Origin: Pedobacter montanisoli
GTDB taxonomy: Bacteria > Bacteroidota > Bacteroidia > Sphingobacteriales > Sphingobacteriaceae
Reading direction: 5' to 3'
Assembly (NCBI RefSeq): GCF_022809115.1
Contig: NZ_JALGBH010000002.1
Location: forward strand, 124,001-188,000
DNA length: 64,000 nucleotides
In this document: positions 52,259 through 61,649 of the stretch, piece by piece
Layout: every line of letters begins with the position of its first letter
Position numbering within the stretch: the first letter of the stretch is position 1
Position numbers and translations under genes: made by a program
The notes under the pieces: generated by a model
What the model saw: only the letters and a program-made list of their open reading frames with translations
Told to the model about the DNA's origin: nothing
The model's database searches: none

Positions 52259-55063
52259 TTGAAATCACAATTAACTCTAAAAAAAGCATTTCTGATTACC
52301 ATTATGGTACTGAGCAGTGCGTTTGTTTTCGCTCAGGGAACAGGAAAAATCTCAGGAACTGTATCGGATAAAAAAACAGGAGAGACCCTGATAGGTGTTT
52401 CTGTTAAAATTGCCGGAACCACAAGAGGCGTAGCTACCGATATAGATGGTAAATATATTTTAACAGGATTAACTCCTGGGAAATATGCCATAGAAATATC
52501 TTATATAAGTTATGCAACCAAAAGAATTACAGATGTTGAGGTAAAGGAGGCGGCTGTTACCAATTTAAATGTGGTAATGGAAGAAGCTAATTCTCAAACC
52601 CTGAAACAAGTGGTGATTACGGGAAGCTATAAACAGGAAAGTGTAAACGCCCTGTATGCTCAACAGAAAAATAGTGCTTCAATAAGTGATGGTATATCTT
52701 CAGAATCGATTAAGAGGTCTCCGGATAGAAATACATCGGATGTATTAAAGCGTGTTAGTGGTGCCAATATTCAGGATAATAAATTTGTGGTGATACGCGG
52801 ACTTGGCGATCGCTATAATACTGCACTATTAGATCATGCAGAACTTCCAAGTACCGAACCTAACAGAAAAGCATTTTCTTTTGATATTGTTCCTTCTTCG
52901 TTAGTAGATAATCTGATCATTAATAAAACAGCTACTCCTGATCTTCCAGGTAACTTTACAGGAGGTGCTATACAGGTGATTACAAAAGATGTACCTGACA
53001 ATGATTTTATCTCAATAGGAATAGGAGCAGGATATAACACCGTTTCTACTTTTAAAGATTTTATCAGTGGCCCACGTGCTGGTATTAACTATTTAGGCTT
53101 TGATGGTGGAAACAGAGAGCTGGCCGCTAATTTCCCAAGCACCAATGCAATATCGGCAGGCTTGGATCCGGCTAAAAATATAGCTGCCATTAAAACACTA
53201 CCTAACGATTGGAATAAATATTCTATGAGTGCTTTACCTACTCAAAACTACCAATTGAGTTTGGGTAAGACCAAAAACTTTGAGAACAACAGAAAACTGG
53301 GAGCTATTTTTGCATTGACTTACAGAAATTCGCAAAGCATTACACCTGATTTAACCAGAAGCTTTCACGTTTACAACCTTGTTGATAATCAATATAAATT
53401 CTCTACCAGCTTAGGTGCTTTAGCCAATTTCGCTTATAGTTATGGCAATAGCAAAATCACTTTTAAAAACATTTACAACAAAGTATTTGATGATACTTAC
53501 TTATACAGAGAAGGTAATGATGTATCAAGAGGTGATATTAGATTCTATGCTTTTGACCTGTTGCAAAAAACTTTGTTTAAATCTACTATAGAAGGTAACC
53601 ATAAAGTGAGTGGCAAGAACGATAAGATTAACTGGTCTTTATCTTTTGATGATGTTTTAAATGATCAGCCAGATCAGCGTAAAGTAGAATATTTTAGAAA
53701 CGTTGCAGACAGGGATGATCCAAATGGTTTTAGAGCCAGTATAACTGGTTTAGGTAAAGCTAACACTCGTTTATTCTCTAAAATGCATGAAAATGGTTAT
53801 GCAGGAACAGTAAACTATTCATTACCCTTAACCATGTTCTCTAAAAGTGCAACATTAAAAGCAGGTTTGAATTCACAATACAGAGATCGCGATTTTGATG
53901 TTCGTTTTATAGGTCTGGTTTTAAATACAAATGATCCTACTGAGGCTAATGATATCAGAATACGTCCATTAAATACTCTATTTGGAAGTGATTTGGTAAA
54001 TGCAGGTAAATATCGTTTAGATGAAATTGCCAATGCGGGAGATAAGTACACTGCAAATTCGCTTAATAATGCGGCTTATTTAATGCTTGATAATAAGATT
54101 GGCGAGAAAATGAGAGTAGTTTGGGGAGTAAGGGCTGAGCAATTTAAAGTTAACCTGAATACTTTCAGTACTTTAATAGATCCTATAGAACAGAATTATT
54201 TTGATATCCTGCCTTCGGCAAACTTTACTTACAGTATCACACCAAAAGCTAATTTCAGAGTATCGTATGCACGTACTCTAGCCAGACCTGAACTGAGAGA
54301 ATTGGCTCCGTTTCAGTATTATGATTATGAACTCTTAGCTATCCAGGCCGGAAATACACACTTAAAACGTGCATTGATTGATAATATAGATTTACGTTAC
54401 GAATTTTATCCTTCAGCGGGACAAATCTTATCGGTATCAGCCTTCTATAAAAACTTTAATAATGCTATAGAATCATATATAGATGACGTAAACTCAACAC
54501 CTATTGTTTCTTATTTCAATTCTAAAAAAGCCAGTACTTATGGAGTTGAATTTGAAGGAAGAAAAACACTTGATTTTATAGGTACTTCAGATTTCTTGAA
54601 AAATACAACGCTTTATGCAAATGTAGCCATCATTAAATCAAAAGTAGAAAACCCTAACAATCCGCAATTACTGGAAAAGGAAAGGCCTATGGTTGGACAG
54701 GCTCCCTATGTAATCAATGCTGGTATACAACATAACTTATTAGAAAATAAGATGGGAATTAATGTGCTGTATAACAGAGTAGGCCGTAAAATTTATAAAG
54801 CAGGTGGACAGCAGTTTCCAAGTGTATGGGAAAACCCACGCGATGTTATAGACTTCCAGTTAAGCTATAAGGTTTCTAAAAAAGCGGAGCTTAAATTCAA
54901 TGCTGGCGACATTCTAAATCAGAGAAATGTATTGTATTTTGATAAAGACAATTCAAAAACATATAACCCTGTGGCAAATGCGGTATCAAGCACAAATGAT
55001 CAGACCATAAGCAGTTACAAAGCAGGCAGTAATTATTCTTTATCATTCTCGTATGTCTTTTAA
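52259..55063 (+). CDS. TonB-dependent receptor
   Basis: 934 residues starting with TTG. Signal peptide (to VFAQG), a carboxypeptidase-regulatory-like beta domain (about 28-115, GTVSDKKTGETLIGVSVKIAGT), a plug (about 120-240, KRSPDRNTSDVLKRVSGANIQDNKFVVIRGLGDRYN) and a 22-strand barrel, ending in SFSYVF. This is not a SusC type: there is no SusD partner and the length is below 1000. The next gene encodes a beta-helix lipoprotein, probably its surface partner. The Pho-box-like array upstream suggests phosphate-starvation control and a phosphorus-containing ligand; this is inference. Confidence 0.9.
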   Translation: MKSQLTLKKAFLITIMVLSSAFVFAQGTGKISGTVSDKKTGETLIGVSVKIAGTTRGVATDIDGKYILTGLTPGKYAIEISYISYATKRITDVEVKEAAVTNLNVVMEEANSQTLKQVVITGSYKQESVNALYAQQKNSASISDGISSESIKRSPDRNTSDVLKRVSGANIQDNKFVVIRGLGDRYNTALLDHAELPSTEPNRKAFSFDIVPSSLVDNLIINKTATPDLPGNFTGGAIQVITKDVPDNDFISIGIGAGYNTVSTFKDFISGPRAGINYLGFDGGNRELAANFPSTNAISAGLDPAKNIAAIKTLPNDWNKYSMSALPTQNYQLSLGKTKNFENNRKLGAIFALTYRNSQSITPDLTRSFHVYNLVDNQYKFSTSLGALANFAYSYGNSKITFKNIYNKVFDDTYLYREGNDVSRGDIRFYAFDLLQKTLFKSTIEGNHKVSGKNDKINWSLSFDDVLNDQPDQRKVEYFRNVADRDDPNGFRASITGLGKANTRLFSKMHENGYAGTVNYSLPLTMFSKSATLKAGLNSQYRDRDFDVRFIGLVLNTNDPTEANDIRIRPLNTLFGSDLVNAGKYRLDEIANAGDKYTANSLNNAAYLMLDNKIGEKMRVVWGVRAEQFKVNLNTFSTLIDPIEQNYFDILPSANFTYSITPKANFRVSYARTLARPELRELAPFQYYDYELLAIQAGNTHLKRALIDNIDLRYEFYPSAGQILSVSAFYKNFNNAIESYIDDVNSTPIVSYFNSKKASTYGVEFEGRKTLDFIGTSDFLKNTTLYANVAIIKSKVENPNNPQLLEKERPMVGQAPYVINAGIQHNLLENKMGINVLYNRVGRKIYKAGGQQFPSVWENPRDVIDFQLSYKVSKKAELKFNAGDILNQRNVLYFDKDNSKTYNPVANAVSSTNDQTISSYKAGSNYSLSFSYVF

Positions 55064-55064
55064 T

Positions 55065-55140
55065 TTAACATTGGCCTGTTAATCTTAACATGAATTTAAA
55101 TTAGCATTAACAGGCAGGTTAAACATCATATGGATATTTG
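55065..55140 (+). promoter_or_regulatory. second TTAACA repeat cluster and -7 before the lipoprotein gene
   Basis: TTAACA/TTAAAT/TTAACA start at 55085, 55096 and 55107 (11-nt steps), with a further TTAAAC at 55119 (12 nt on) and TTAACA at 55065. GATATTTG (55133-55140, one mismatch to TAnnTTTG) follows eight bases later, as in the array at 52159. The same DNA holds a perfect 10-bp inverted repeat (55074-55083 with 55106-55115). Confidence 0.5.
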
Positions 55141-55214
55141 TATAAACCAAAATAAAAAAACAGAGAACGGACATTAAGACCGACAAAAAAGAATTTTAAA
55201 ACAAATAAAATCTG

Positions 55215-56639
55215 ATGAAAAAACAATTATTATTTGCAGCTTTTGCATTACTATTAATCGTAACAAGTTGTTCAAAAAAAGTAGTAGATGATCCTATTGA
55301 TCAAGGAAATGGTATGGTAGAGGTAAAAGGAGATATTTCTACAAATGTTAAATGGACCGCTGATAAGATCTATTTCTTGAAAGGTACGGTTTATGTAACT
55401 TCTGGGGCTACTTTAACTATTGAGCCAGGTACTATTATTAAAGGTGATAAAGTTACAAAAGGCGCTTTAGTAATTTCTCGTGGCGGAAAAATCATGGCTG
55501 AAGGTACGGTTGATAAACCAATTGTATTTACTTCGGCTCAACCAGCTGGCGCAAGGAGAGAAGGTGATTGGGGTGGCTTGATTTTATTAGGTAAAGCACC
55601 GGTTAATCAGGGAACAGACGTATCTATAGAAGGTATAGCAGATGACGGTTCTGGTAAAGGTAAATACGGAGGTAACGATCCGCATGATAACTCAGGTGTA
55701 TTAAAATATGTACGTGTAGAGTTCGCAGGTATTCCTTTGAGTCCGGATAACGAAATCAACGGTGTTACTTTTGGTGGCGTGGGTGATGGTACTACAGTTG
55801 ACTACGTTCAAGTTTACCGTTCAGGAGATGATTCTTTTGAGTGGTTTGGTGGAACTGTAAATGCTAAACACTTAGTTGCTATTGATGGATGGGATGATGA
55901 TTTTGATACTGACTTCGGTTACTCTGGTAAAATTCAGTTTGCAGTAGGTCAGCGTTTAATCGTTACAGCCGATCAATCAGGTTCAAACGGTTTTGAATCA
56001 GATAATGATGGATCAGGCTCAAACTTAACTCCAAAAACAAGTGCTATTTTCTCTAATATCACTATCATTGGTCCAATTTCAGCAGCTGGCGATAAAGGTA
56101 AACAAAACGCTAACTTTCAGCATGCAGCACAAATTCGCCGTAACTCTTCATTAAGCACATTTAACAGTGTTTTTGCAGGTTTCCCTGAAGGAATATATAT
56201 AGATGATAGTAAAGTTGCTACTGCAGGTGCTACTTCTACAAACTATACTTCTGGCGCTTTAAAATTTATGAACAATATTGTTGCTTCTTGTAACTCTAAA
56301 GGAAATGAAGTAAAAGGCGAAAACAAAGCATTATTTGAAACCAGCTTAAGAGCTAATAACGTCTTTAACGATGCATTATATGCAGCAGATTTATTCAATG
56401 CTCCAAACTTGTTCTCTAAAGATTTAAGTACTAAAGTTGGTCGCCCAGATTTTACTTTAAAAGCAGGTTCTATTGCAGCAACGGGAGCTTTGTTTACAGA
56501 TGCTAAATTTACAGGAGATACCTTCTTTGATAAAACTGTAGCTTATAAAGGTGCTTTCGGCGCAACTGACTGGACAGCAGGATGGGCACATTTTGATCCG
56601 CAATCATTGGCTTATACCACTCCAGGAGCAGTAAAATAA
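55215..56639 (+). CDS. surface lipoprotein with beta-helix repeats
   Basis: 474 residues. Lipobox VTSC (Cys19) and then a region with right-handed beta-helix character: TVYVTSGATLTIEPGTIIKGDK, GALVISRGGKIMAEGTVDKPIVFTSAQP, LKYVRVEFAG, VDYVQVYRSGDDSFEWFGGTVNAKHLVAIDGWDDDFDTDFGYSGK (acidic, possibly calcium binding). Homologues are common next to this type of TonB receptor in Bacteroidota and sometimes annotated as multidrug transporter or T9SS proteins without evidence. It is likely a surface capture protein for the receptor. Ligand unknown. Confidence 0.75.
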   Translation: MKKQLLFAAFALLLIVTSCSKKVVDDPIDQGNGMVEVKGDISTNVKWTADKIYFLKGTVYVTSGATLTIEPGTIIKGDKVTKGALVISRGGKIMAEGTVDKPIVFTSAQPAGARREGDWGGLILLGKAPVNQGTDVSIEGIADDGSGKGKYGGNDPHDNSGVLKYVRVEFAGIPLSPDNEINGVTFGGVGDGTTVDYVQVYRSGDDSFEWFGGTVNAKHLVAIDGWDDDFDTDFGYSGKIQFAVGQRLIVTADQSGSNGFESDNDGSGSNLTPKTSAIFSNITIIGPISAAGDKGKQNANFQHAAQIRRNSSLSTFNSVFAGFPEGIYIDDSKVATAGATSTNYTSGALKFMNNIVASCNSKGNEVKGENKALFETSLRANNVFNDALYAADLFNAPNLFSKDLSTKVGRPDFTLKAGSIAATGALFTDAKFTGDTFFDKTVAYKGAFGATDWTAGWAHFDPQSLAYTTPGAVK

Positions 56640-56656
56640 TACTTGTAACTTAAAAT

Positions 56657-56692
56657 AAAAAGCCTCAAAACATTATGTTTTGAGGCTTTTTT
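56657..56692. terminator. bidirectional terminator
   Basis: AAAAAGCCTCAAAACA pairs with TGTTTTGAGGCTTTTT around a short loop; T-runs on both strands serve the lipoprotein gene and the convergent gene at 56706. Confidence 0.9.
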
Positions 56693-56705
56693 GTAAACAT
56701 TATGC

Positions 56706-57911
56706 TTATAAAGAAGGCTCATAAGCATATACAATTTCATATTTTTGTTTTTTTAAATGATCAGCTATTTCGCCAATTTTAAGATTTCTTTTCTGGGGAG
56801 TAGGCTCACAAACAGAATAGAGCTTGCCATTGTACTTTATACCTTCGCCAATGGGCTTATCAAAGGCTACAGCCATGGTAATATGGGTAGGATAAAGAAT
56901 AGCAATCATGGGTAAGTTGTAGATTTCTTTAACCAGTAAAAAAAACAGCCCTACACGATCGTCGCAATCACTGTAAGCAGAAAGTAGAGTTTGCTCGGGA
57001 GATAGGCGTTTCTCTTTACCAAAATTTTCCTGATCGTTTTCATATAAGAACGCATACCTTGTAAACTGCATCAGATAATCTACCCCTTTTTTAACAGGCA
57101 TTCCTTTTACATTTTCTTTTAGCAATGGAATAAGAGACTGATAAGTTGCTTTGCTTAAGGGAATGTTAAAATAGGTTTCAAAATCAACACCGGGATAATT
57201 TGCAAAGATCTGGGCAACTTCGTTATTTACCTTCACATTAAAATGATAGGCTTTATGCTTATAATTGAAAGCGATCTGTTTTTCACTATAATCTTCAGGC
57301 TTAAACTCGGGCATTTTAGTTACTTTATAGCTGAAAGCTTTTTCTGCTCCTTTAACTCCTATGTCAATGGGAATATACGTATCGGCCTGTTTAAACATTT
57401 TTTGATAATCGTGGTAATTCAGGCACATATATTTCTTATCGTTAATCATAAAAAAGGGAATGTCAGCAATATCTTCATCACAACGTATGTAAAAGATAAT
57501 CTGGTTGTTGCCTATTGCAATTCGGGCATCGTAACCCGATTTTGTCATCAAAAACCATTTGTACAAAGTATAACTAGGATAATTTTTTGCTTTTGGGCTG
57601 AGTTGCTCTGCGGTTTTTCTTACCAATTGATAATACAGCCAGTCATTTAGCTGGTATTTCTCCTTATAACTCTTTAGAGAAGAGATCAATTCTTCTGTGT
57701 TGGCATTATTGAGCTGCTGGTAAAACCGCTGAACATTGTTTGCATCGAGATTTGCAGAAAAATTCTTTTGGAATATGCTGTCTGCACGGAAATTAAAAGT
57801 TCCGTTATAAAATTCAAAGCTGTACTGTTGTCCTTTTACGTGAGTAAAAGGACATAAATTTATCAGTAGGGCCAATAACCAGAATAGCTTATATTTTACA
57901 GCTGAATACAT
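56706..57911 (-). CDS. secreted transglutaminase-like protein
   Basis: 401 residues with a signal peptide (cleaved near HVKGQ). The last third holds a papain-like/transglutaminase core: Cys316 in LSAYSDCDDRVGLFFLLVKEI, His343 in ILYPTHITMAVAF, and an acidic residue in SVCEPTP. The S-D-C-D-D-R and T-H-x-x-x-A-V pattern matches transglutaminase-like proteins of unknown substrate in Bacteroidota. The first 230 residues are beta-rich and unassigned. It is convergent with the TonB-partner lipoprotein, and its upstream region carries TTAACA repeats like those before the receptor genes, so joint regulation is possible. Confidence 0.7.
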   Translation of the reverse strand: MYSAVKYKLFWLLALLINLCPFTHVKGQQYSFEFYNGTFNFRADSIFQKNFSANLDANNVQRFYQQLNNANTEELISSLKSYKEKYQLNDWLYYQLVRKTAEQLSPKAKNYPSYTLYKWFLMTKSGYDARIAIGNNQIIFYIRCDEDIADIPFFMINDKKYMCLNYHDYQKMFKQADTYIPIDIGVKGAEKAFSYKVTKMPEFKPEDYSEKQIAFNYKHKAYHFNVKVNNEVAQIFANYPGVDFETYFNIPLSKATYQSLIPLLKENVKGMPVKKGVDYLMQFTRYAFLYENDQENFGKEKRLSPEQTLLSAYSDCDDRVGLFFLLVKEIYNLPMIAILYPTHITMAVAFDKPIGEGIKYNGKLYSVCEPTPQKRNLKIGEIADHLKKQKYEIVYAYEPSL

Positions 57912-57914
57912 TTA

Positions 57915-57968
57915 TTAATATTGAGTTAACAATGAATTTAAATAATATTAACATAAGATACCTAACAA
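57915..57968. promoter_or_regulatory. third TTAACA repeat cluster
   Basis: TTAATA, TTAACA, TTTAAA, TTAACA and CTAACA lie at 57915, 57926, 57938, 57948 and 57962. The first two are 11 nt apart, and the fourth is 22 nt after the second. The core TTAACA-ATGAATTTAAAT-...-TTAACA is almost identical to 55085-55112. It touches the start codon of the minus-strand gene at 57911; the canonical orientation faces right, where no gene is seen. No clear -7 element in either direction. Confidence 0.45.
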
Positions 57969-58232
57969 ATCTGCTGGAAAAACTACCATTTTACCCAAAA
58001 AAGATTTTTAGGGTTAAGTTAATGTAAAGTATAAGCGATTTTGGCTTGAGTTAACATAGAAAAATAAAGCGCATGGCTCTTTTATGGAAAGATCAGCAAC
58101 AGTTTTTCAATGTAATTTGCTGTTAAGACTATAAGATAACCTGTACTTTACAGAAGCTTAATACTACAATTTTACCTTTGAGGCGTAAAATATTTGGTAG
58201 TATTTTATTCATACAGTTTAGGTTAGTTGATG
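57969..58232. other. gene-free stretch ending in a terminator
   Basis: No coding frame. Further scattered TTAA(C/G) elements occur at 58014, 58019 and 58055. It is bounded on the left by the repeat cluster and on the right by a terminator that also works on the plus strand, so a rightward small RNA is conceivable. Confidence 0.3.
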
Positions 58233-58234
58233 GT

Positions 58235-58264
58235 AAAAAGCCCCGATGGATGTCAGGGCTTTTT
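58235..58264. terminator. terminator of the PlsC-GNAT gene
   Basis: AAAAAGCCC (58235-58243) pairs with GGGCTTTTT (58256-58264), with T-runs on both strands. It lies 9 bp past the stop of the minus-strand gene. Confidence 0.85.
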
Positions 58265-58272
58265 GCTATTTA

Positions 58273-60024
58273 TTACATGTTTTTTCCAATCTTTTCCAGC
58301 ATTTCAGCTGGTATTTTCTGAGTGTCGACGACTAAAAAACCATCCAGACAGTCTGAAAACTTAGGGTCTATATTAAAGCAGATAATCTTGGCGTTTAAAT
58401 TCATATACTGTCGTAACAGAACAGGAATTTTAATGTGATTTGATTCAATATCGGCAATCAGGCCATCCAGATCTTTAAGCGATTCGCTGTTTTCTATCAA
58501 CAGATCTTTGTCAATAGAAGTAAGGTCTGCCTTGAATTTATTACGAGGCTTAACATAATGCGCCATCTCATAATCAAAGTGATTTTTGGTAATAAAATCA
58601 ACAATAAGGGCTTTACTGAACTTAGAAAAACTGTTGCTGATGCTTACCGGACCAAACATATATCTGTACTGCGGATTTAGCAGTAAATACTTTAAAATGC
58701 CTTTCCATAATAAGAAAAGAGGTAGCGGTTTTTGCTGATATTCTTTTCTGATCCACGAACGACCTAATTCAATACCCTGACGTAGAACCGGGTAGAAAGG
58801 TTCCTTGATTTTGAAAAGCTCAGAAATATAGAAACCTCTTTTGCCCATTGTGTTCAAAATTTCATCGCCTTTACCAATACGGTAAGCTCCCACAATCATT
58901 TGGGCTTCTTTATCCCAGATGAACAGGTGATTGTAATAGATGTCGTAATTGTCAAGATCTATCTTTTTGTTGGTGCCTTCGCCCACCTGTCTGAAAGTGA
59001 TTTCTCTTAAACGGCCAATTTCCCTCAGTATATAAGGAATACCGGTAGTAGGCACAATATATACCTCGTAATTTTTTTCTTCCCAAACTTTATAGTTTTC
59101 AAGTTGGGAAACTTCGTTTACGATTAAGTTTTTATCTGTTTCTTCAACAATTTCTGCAGGCTTTTTCTTGATCTTGAACAAGCTGATAGGGTTGAACAAT
59201 TTCTTTTCCTCCTCGATACTGGTACCTAAGGCATAAGTGCGTGCACGTAAGAAATCAAGTAATTTATTGGTATCCCTGTTATAAGAAATGTCTTCTATTT
59301 TGATAGGTTTACCAATCCTTACCTTTATTTTGAGTCCTTGTTTATTTAAAAACTCTGAAGGTAGTTTTGCTGTACGTAATGTAGGATGTATAAAGCTTAA
59401 GATGTTAAATAAAACACCATTATTGCCGTGGAAATATATAGGAACAACAGGTACTTTGGCTCTGGCTACCAGTTTTCCAACTACAGGATGCCATAAACGG
59501 TCTGTTACTTCCTGCTGTTCTACATTAAAAGTAGAAACTTCACCCGCAGGAAAAATACCAATCGGTGTACCGCTTTGTAATAAATCAAAAGTTGTTTTTA
59601 AACCACTTATACTTGATGAATGCTGTATGTTTTCAAACGGATTTACCGCAACAAAGAACTGGCTTAAATTAGGTATCTTTTTTAAAATAAAGTTAACCAT
59701 TACTTTAGCTTCAGGACGTACTGCGCAAAGTAATTTTACCAGGGCTAAACCTTCAACCCCTCCGTAAGGATGGTTGGCAATAGCTATAAAACCGCCTGTT
59801 TTGGGAATGTTTTTAAGGTCTTCTTCATCAAAATCTATGGAAACCCCAATGGTTTCTAATATCTTATCAACAAATTCTAATCCTTCAAAGTGTTGGTTCT
59901 GCGAAAAAACTTTATTAATATCATTAAGTTTCATTACTTCCATTAATAAAGCGGCAAGACCGGGAACGCCTAACTTATCTATTTTTGTTGCCTGAGCAAA
60001 TTCTTTAGTAGTAATAATTTTCAT
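58273..60024 (-). CDS. PlsC-GNAT fusion acyltransferase (OlsF-like)
   Basis: 583 residues. The N-terminal half is a PlsC-type O-acyltransferase: ANHPYGGVEG with His85 (the usual acidic partner is Glu91), then GIFPAGEVST and VPVVPIYFHGNN. From about 320 a GNAT-like N-acyltransferase follows: REIGRLREITFRQVGEGT, YYNHLFIWDKEAQMIVGAYRIG, and ELGRSWIRKEYQ with LLWKGI. This arrangement equals OlsF, where the C-terminal part N-acylates an amino acid and the N-terminal part adds the second acyl chain, making ornithine or glycine lipids. The head group here cannot be told. Location: inner membrane face. Confidence 0.82.
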   Translation of the reverse strand: MKIITTKEFAQATKIDKLGVPGLAALLMEVMKLNDINKVFSQNQHFEGLEFVDKILETIGVSIDFDEEDLKNIPKTGGFIAIANHPYGGVEGLALVKLLCAVRPEAKVMVNFILKKIPNLSQFFVAVNPFENIQHSSSISGLKTTFDLLQSGTPIGIFPAGEVSTFNVEQQEVTDRLWHPVVGKLVARAKVPVVPIYFHGNNGVLFNILSFIHPTLRTAKLPSEFLNKQGLKIKVRIGKPIKIEDISYNRDTNKLLDFLRARTYALGTSIEEEKKLFNPISLFKIKKKPAEIVEETDKNLIVNEVSQLENYKVWEEKNYEVYIVPTTGIPYILREIGRLREITFRQVGEGTNKKIDLDNYDIYYNHLFIWDKEAQMIVGAYRIGKGDEILNTMGKRGFYISELFKIKEPFYPVLRQGIELGRSWIRKEYQQKPLPLFLLWKGILKYLLLNPQYRYMFGPVSISNSFSKFSKALIVDFITKNHFDYEMAHYVKPRNKFKADLTSIDKDLLIENSESLKDLDGLIADIESNHIKIPVLLRQYMNLNAKIICFNIDPKFSDCLDGFLVVDTQKIPAEMLEKIGKNM

Positions 60025-60097
60025 GTGTGAGGCAGGCTTATTTTTTAATAAGCAGTTTCAAAAATAAGATTTATATTTATACTAAACGTTTTGCGCA

Positions 60098-60994
60098 ATG
60101 AAAAATTGGTTGAATAAGTACATTGTGTTTACAAAAGCAGAGTTTAATGGTTTAATATTATTATTGAGCTTAATATTGCTGTCTTATTTGTTCCCTTTTA
60201 TCTATCGGTATTACTATCATAAAGAAAACGTATTGAATGCTAATGATGTAGCCGCCATACAAAAGCTAGAGTTGGCGGATAGTAAAACCTCATTATATCC
60301 GCATACTTATGCCCCAAAAGATTACCCGCAAAGAAAGTCTAAGTCTGAGATAACTTACTTTTATTTTGACCCCAATATTATAGACGCTAACAAATGGCAG
60401 TTGTTGGGTTTATCCTTGAAACAGGCTCAATCTATTGTAAATTATGTGGCAAAAGGTGGTCGGTTCTATAAACCCGAAGACCTGAAAAAAATGTACACCA
60501 TTTCTCCCCAGAAATATGAGGAGTTGTTGACTTATGTGCAGATTACAGCGCCGAAACAGGAAAATACTTTCAAAAGCGCTTTTACAAAAAAAGAACCTGT
60601 ACTGGTTGAAATCAATAATGCCGATACGATTGAACTTACTTTGATTAGGGGTATAGGCCCAGCATTTGCCCGGCGCATTGCAAAATACCGAGAAAGATTA
60701 GGCGGCTTTTATAAAAAAGAACAGTTGATGGAAGTGTTTGGTATAGACAGTGCAAAATATAACCAGATCAAAGATGAGATCGCTATCAATAGAGAAAATT
60801 TAAAAAAGCTTAACATCAATGCCGTTCAATATGATGAACTTAAAAATCATCCTTATTTAACGGGTAAACAGGCCAATGCGCTTATACAATACAGAAAGCA
60901 ACATGGCAATTATAAAAGTGTCGAAGATTTAAATAAAGTACTTATCTTGAGCCCCGAAATCATTCAAAAGATTTCTCCTTACCTTGAATTTTAA
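60098..60994 (+). CDS. helix-hairpin-helix protein (ComEA-like repeats)
   Basis: 298 residues: an N-terminal membrane helix (FNGLILLLSLILLSYLFPFIY), then three HhH modules: IIDANKWQLLGLSLKQAQSIVNYVAKGGRFYKPEDLKKM, EINNADTIELTLIRGIGPAFARRIAKYRERLGGFYKKEQL, and LNINAVQYDELKNHPYLTGKQANALIQYRKQHGNYKSVEDL. The repeats resemble ComEA, the DNA receptor of natural transformation, but ComEA has usually one or two. It probably binds DNA in the periplasm or at the membrane. Next to apt (2 bp), so probably co-transcribed. Confidence 0.82.
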   Translation: MKNWLNKYIVFTKAEFNGLILLLSLILLSYLFPFIYRYYYHKENVLNANDVAAIQKLELADSKTSLYPHTYAPKDYPQRKSKSEITYFYFDPNIIDANKWQLLGLSLKQAQSIVNYVAKGGRFYKPEDLKKMYTISPQKYEELLTYVQITAPKQENTFKSAFTKKEPVLVEINNADTIELTLIRGIGPAFARRIAKYRERLGGFYKKEQLMEVFGIDSAKYNQIKDEIAINRENLKKLNINAVQYDELKNHPYLTGKQANALIQYRKQHGNYKSVEDLNKVLILSPEIIQKISPYLEF

Positions 60995-60996
60995 AA

Positions 60997-61527
60997 ATGC
61001 TGGAGCAAAAAATTAAAGATACCATTCGCGATGTTGCAGATTTCCCTAAACCGGGAATAATTTTTAAAGATATAACACCCATTTTAAAAGATCCTGTTTT
61101 GTGTAAAGAGATTACTCAAGCGTTAGCAGAGCAGCTTCAGTCTTTAAACGTAGATGTAATAGCAGGTATAGAAAGCCGGGGTTTTTTGTTTGGGATGTCT
61201 TTAGCTCAGGCTTTGAATGTGCCTTTTGTGCCCATTAGAAAAGCGGGCAAACTGCCTTACCGTACAATTCAGCAATCTTATGCTTTAGAATATGGAACAG
61301 CAACTTTAGAAGTGCATGAGGATGCTTTTATAAGCGGTCAGAAAGTATTGATCCATGATGACTTGCTGGCTACAGGAGGTACGGTTGTTGCAGCCTCACA
61401 GCTAATTGAAAAATTGGGTGCACATGTGGCTGGTTATTCTTTTATCATTAATCTTGAATTTTTAAACGGAAAACAGCGACTGCAAACTTTTAATCCGAAT
61501 GTATTTTCGCTGATATCTTACTTATAA
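60997..61527 (+). CDS. apt: adenine phosphoribosyltransferase
   Basis: 176 residues: DFPKPGIIFKDITPIL, GIESRGFLFG, the flexible loop VPFVPIRKAGKLP and the PRPP motif VLIHDDLLATGGTV. It salvages adenine to AMP. Complete. Confidence 0.96.
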   Translation: MLEQKIKDTIRDVADFPKPGIIFKDITPILKDPVLCKEITQALAEQLQSLNVDVIAGIESRGFLFGMSLAQALNVPFVPIRKAGKLPYRTIQQSYALEYGTATLEVHEDAFISGQKVLIHDDLLATGGTVVAASQLIEKLGAHVAGYSFIINLEFLNGKQRLQTFNPNVFSLISYL

Positions 61528-61649
61528 ATTACCGTAATTCATAATTGTCTTAAGTGTATATCATATTGATTTATACCTAAATAGGTTGAGTAAATTTTGT
61601 TTTATCAAAAATAAAACTATATATTTAGTTAACCTAAAAGAACCCTATT

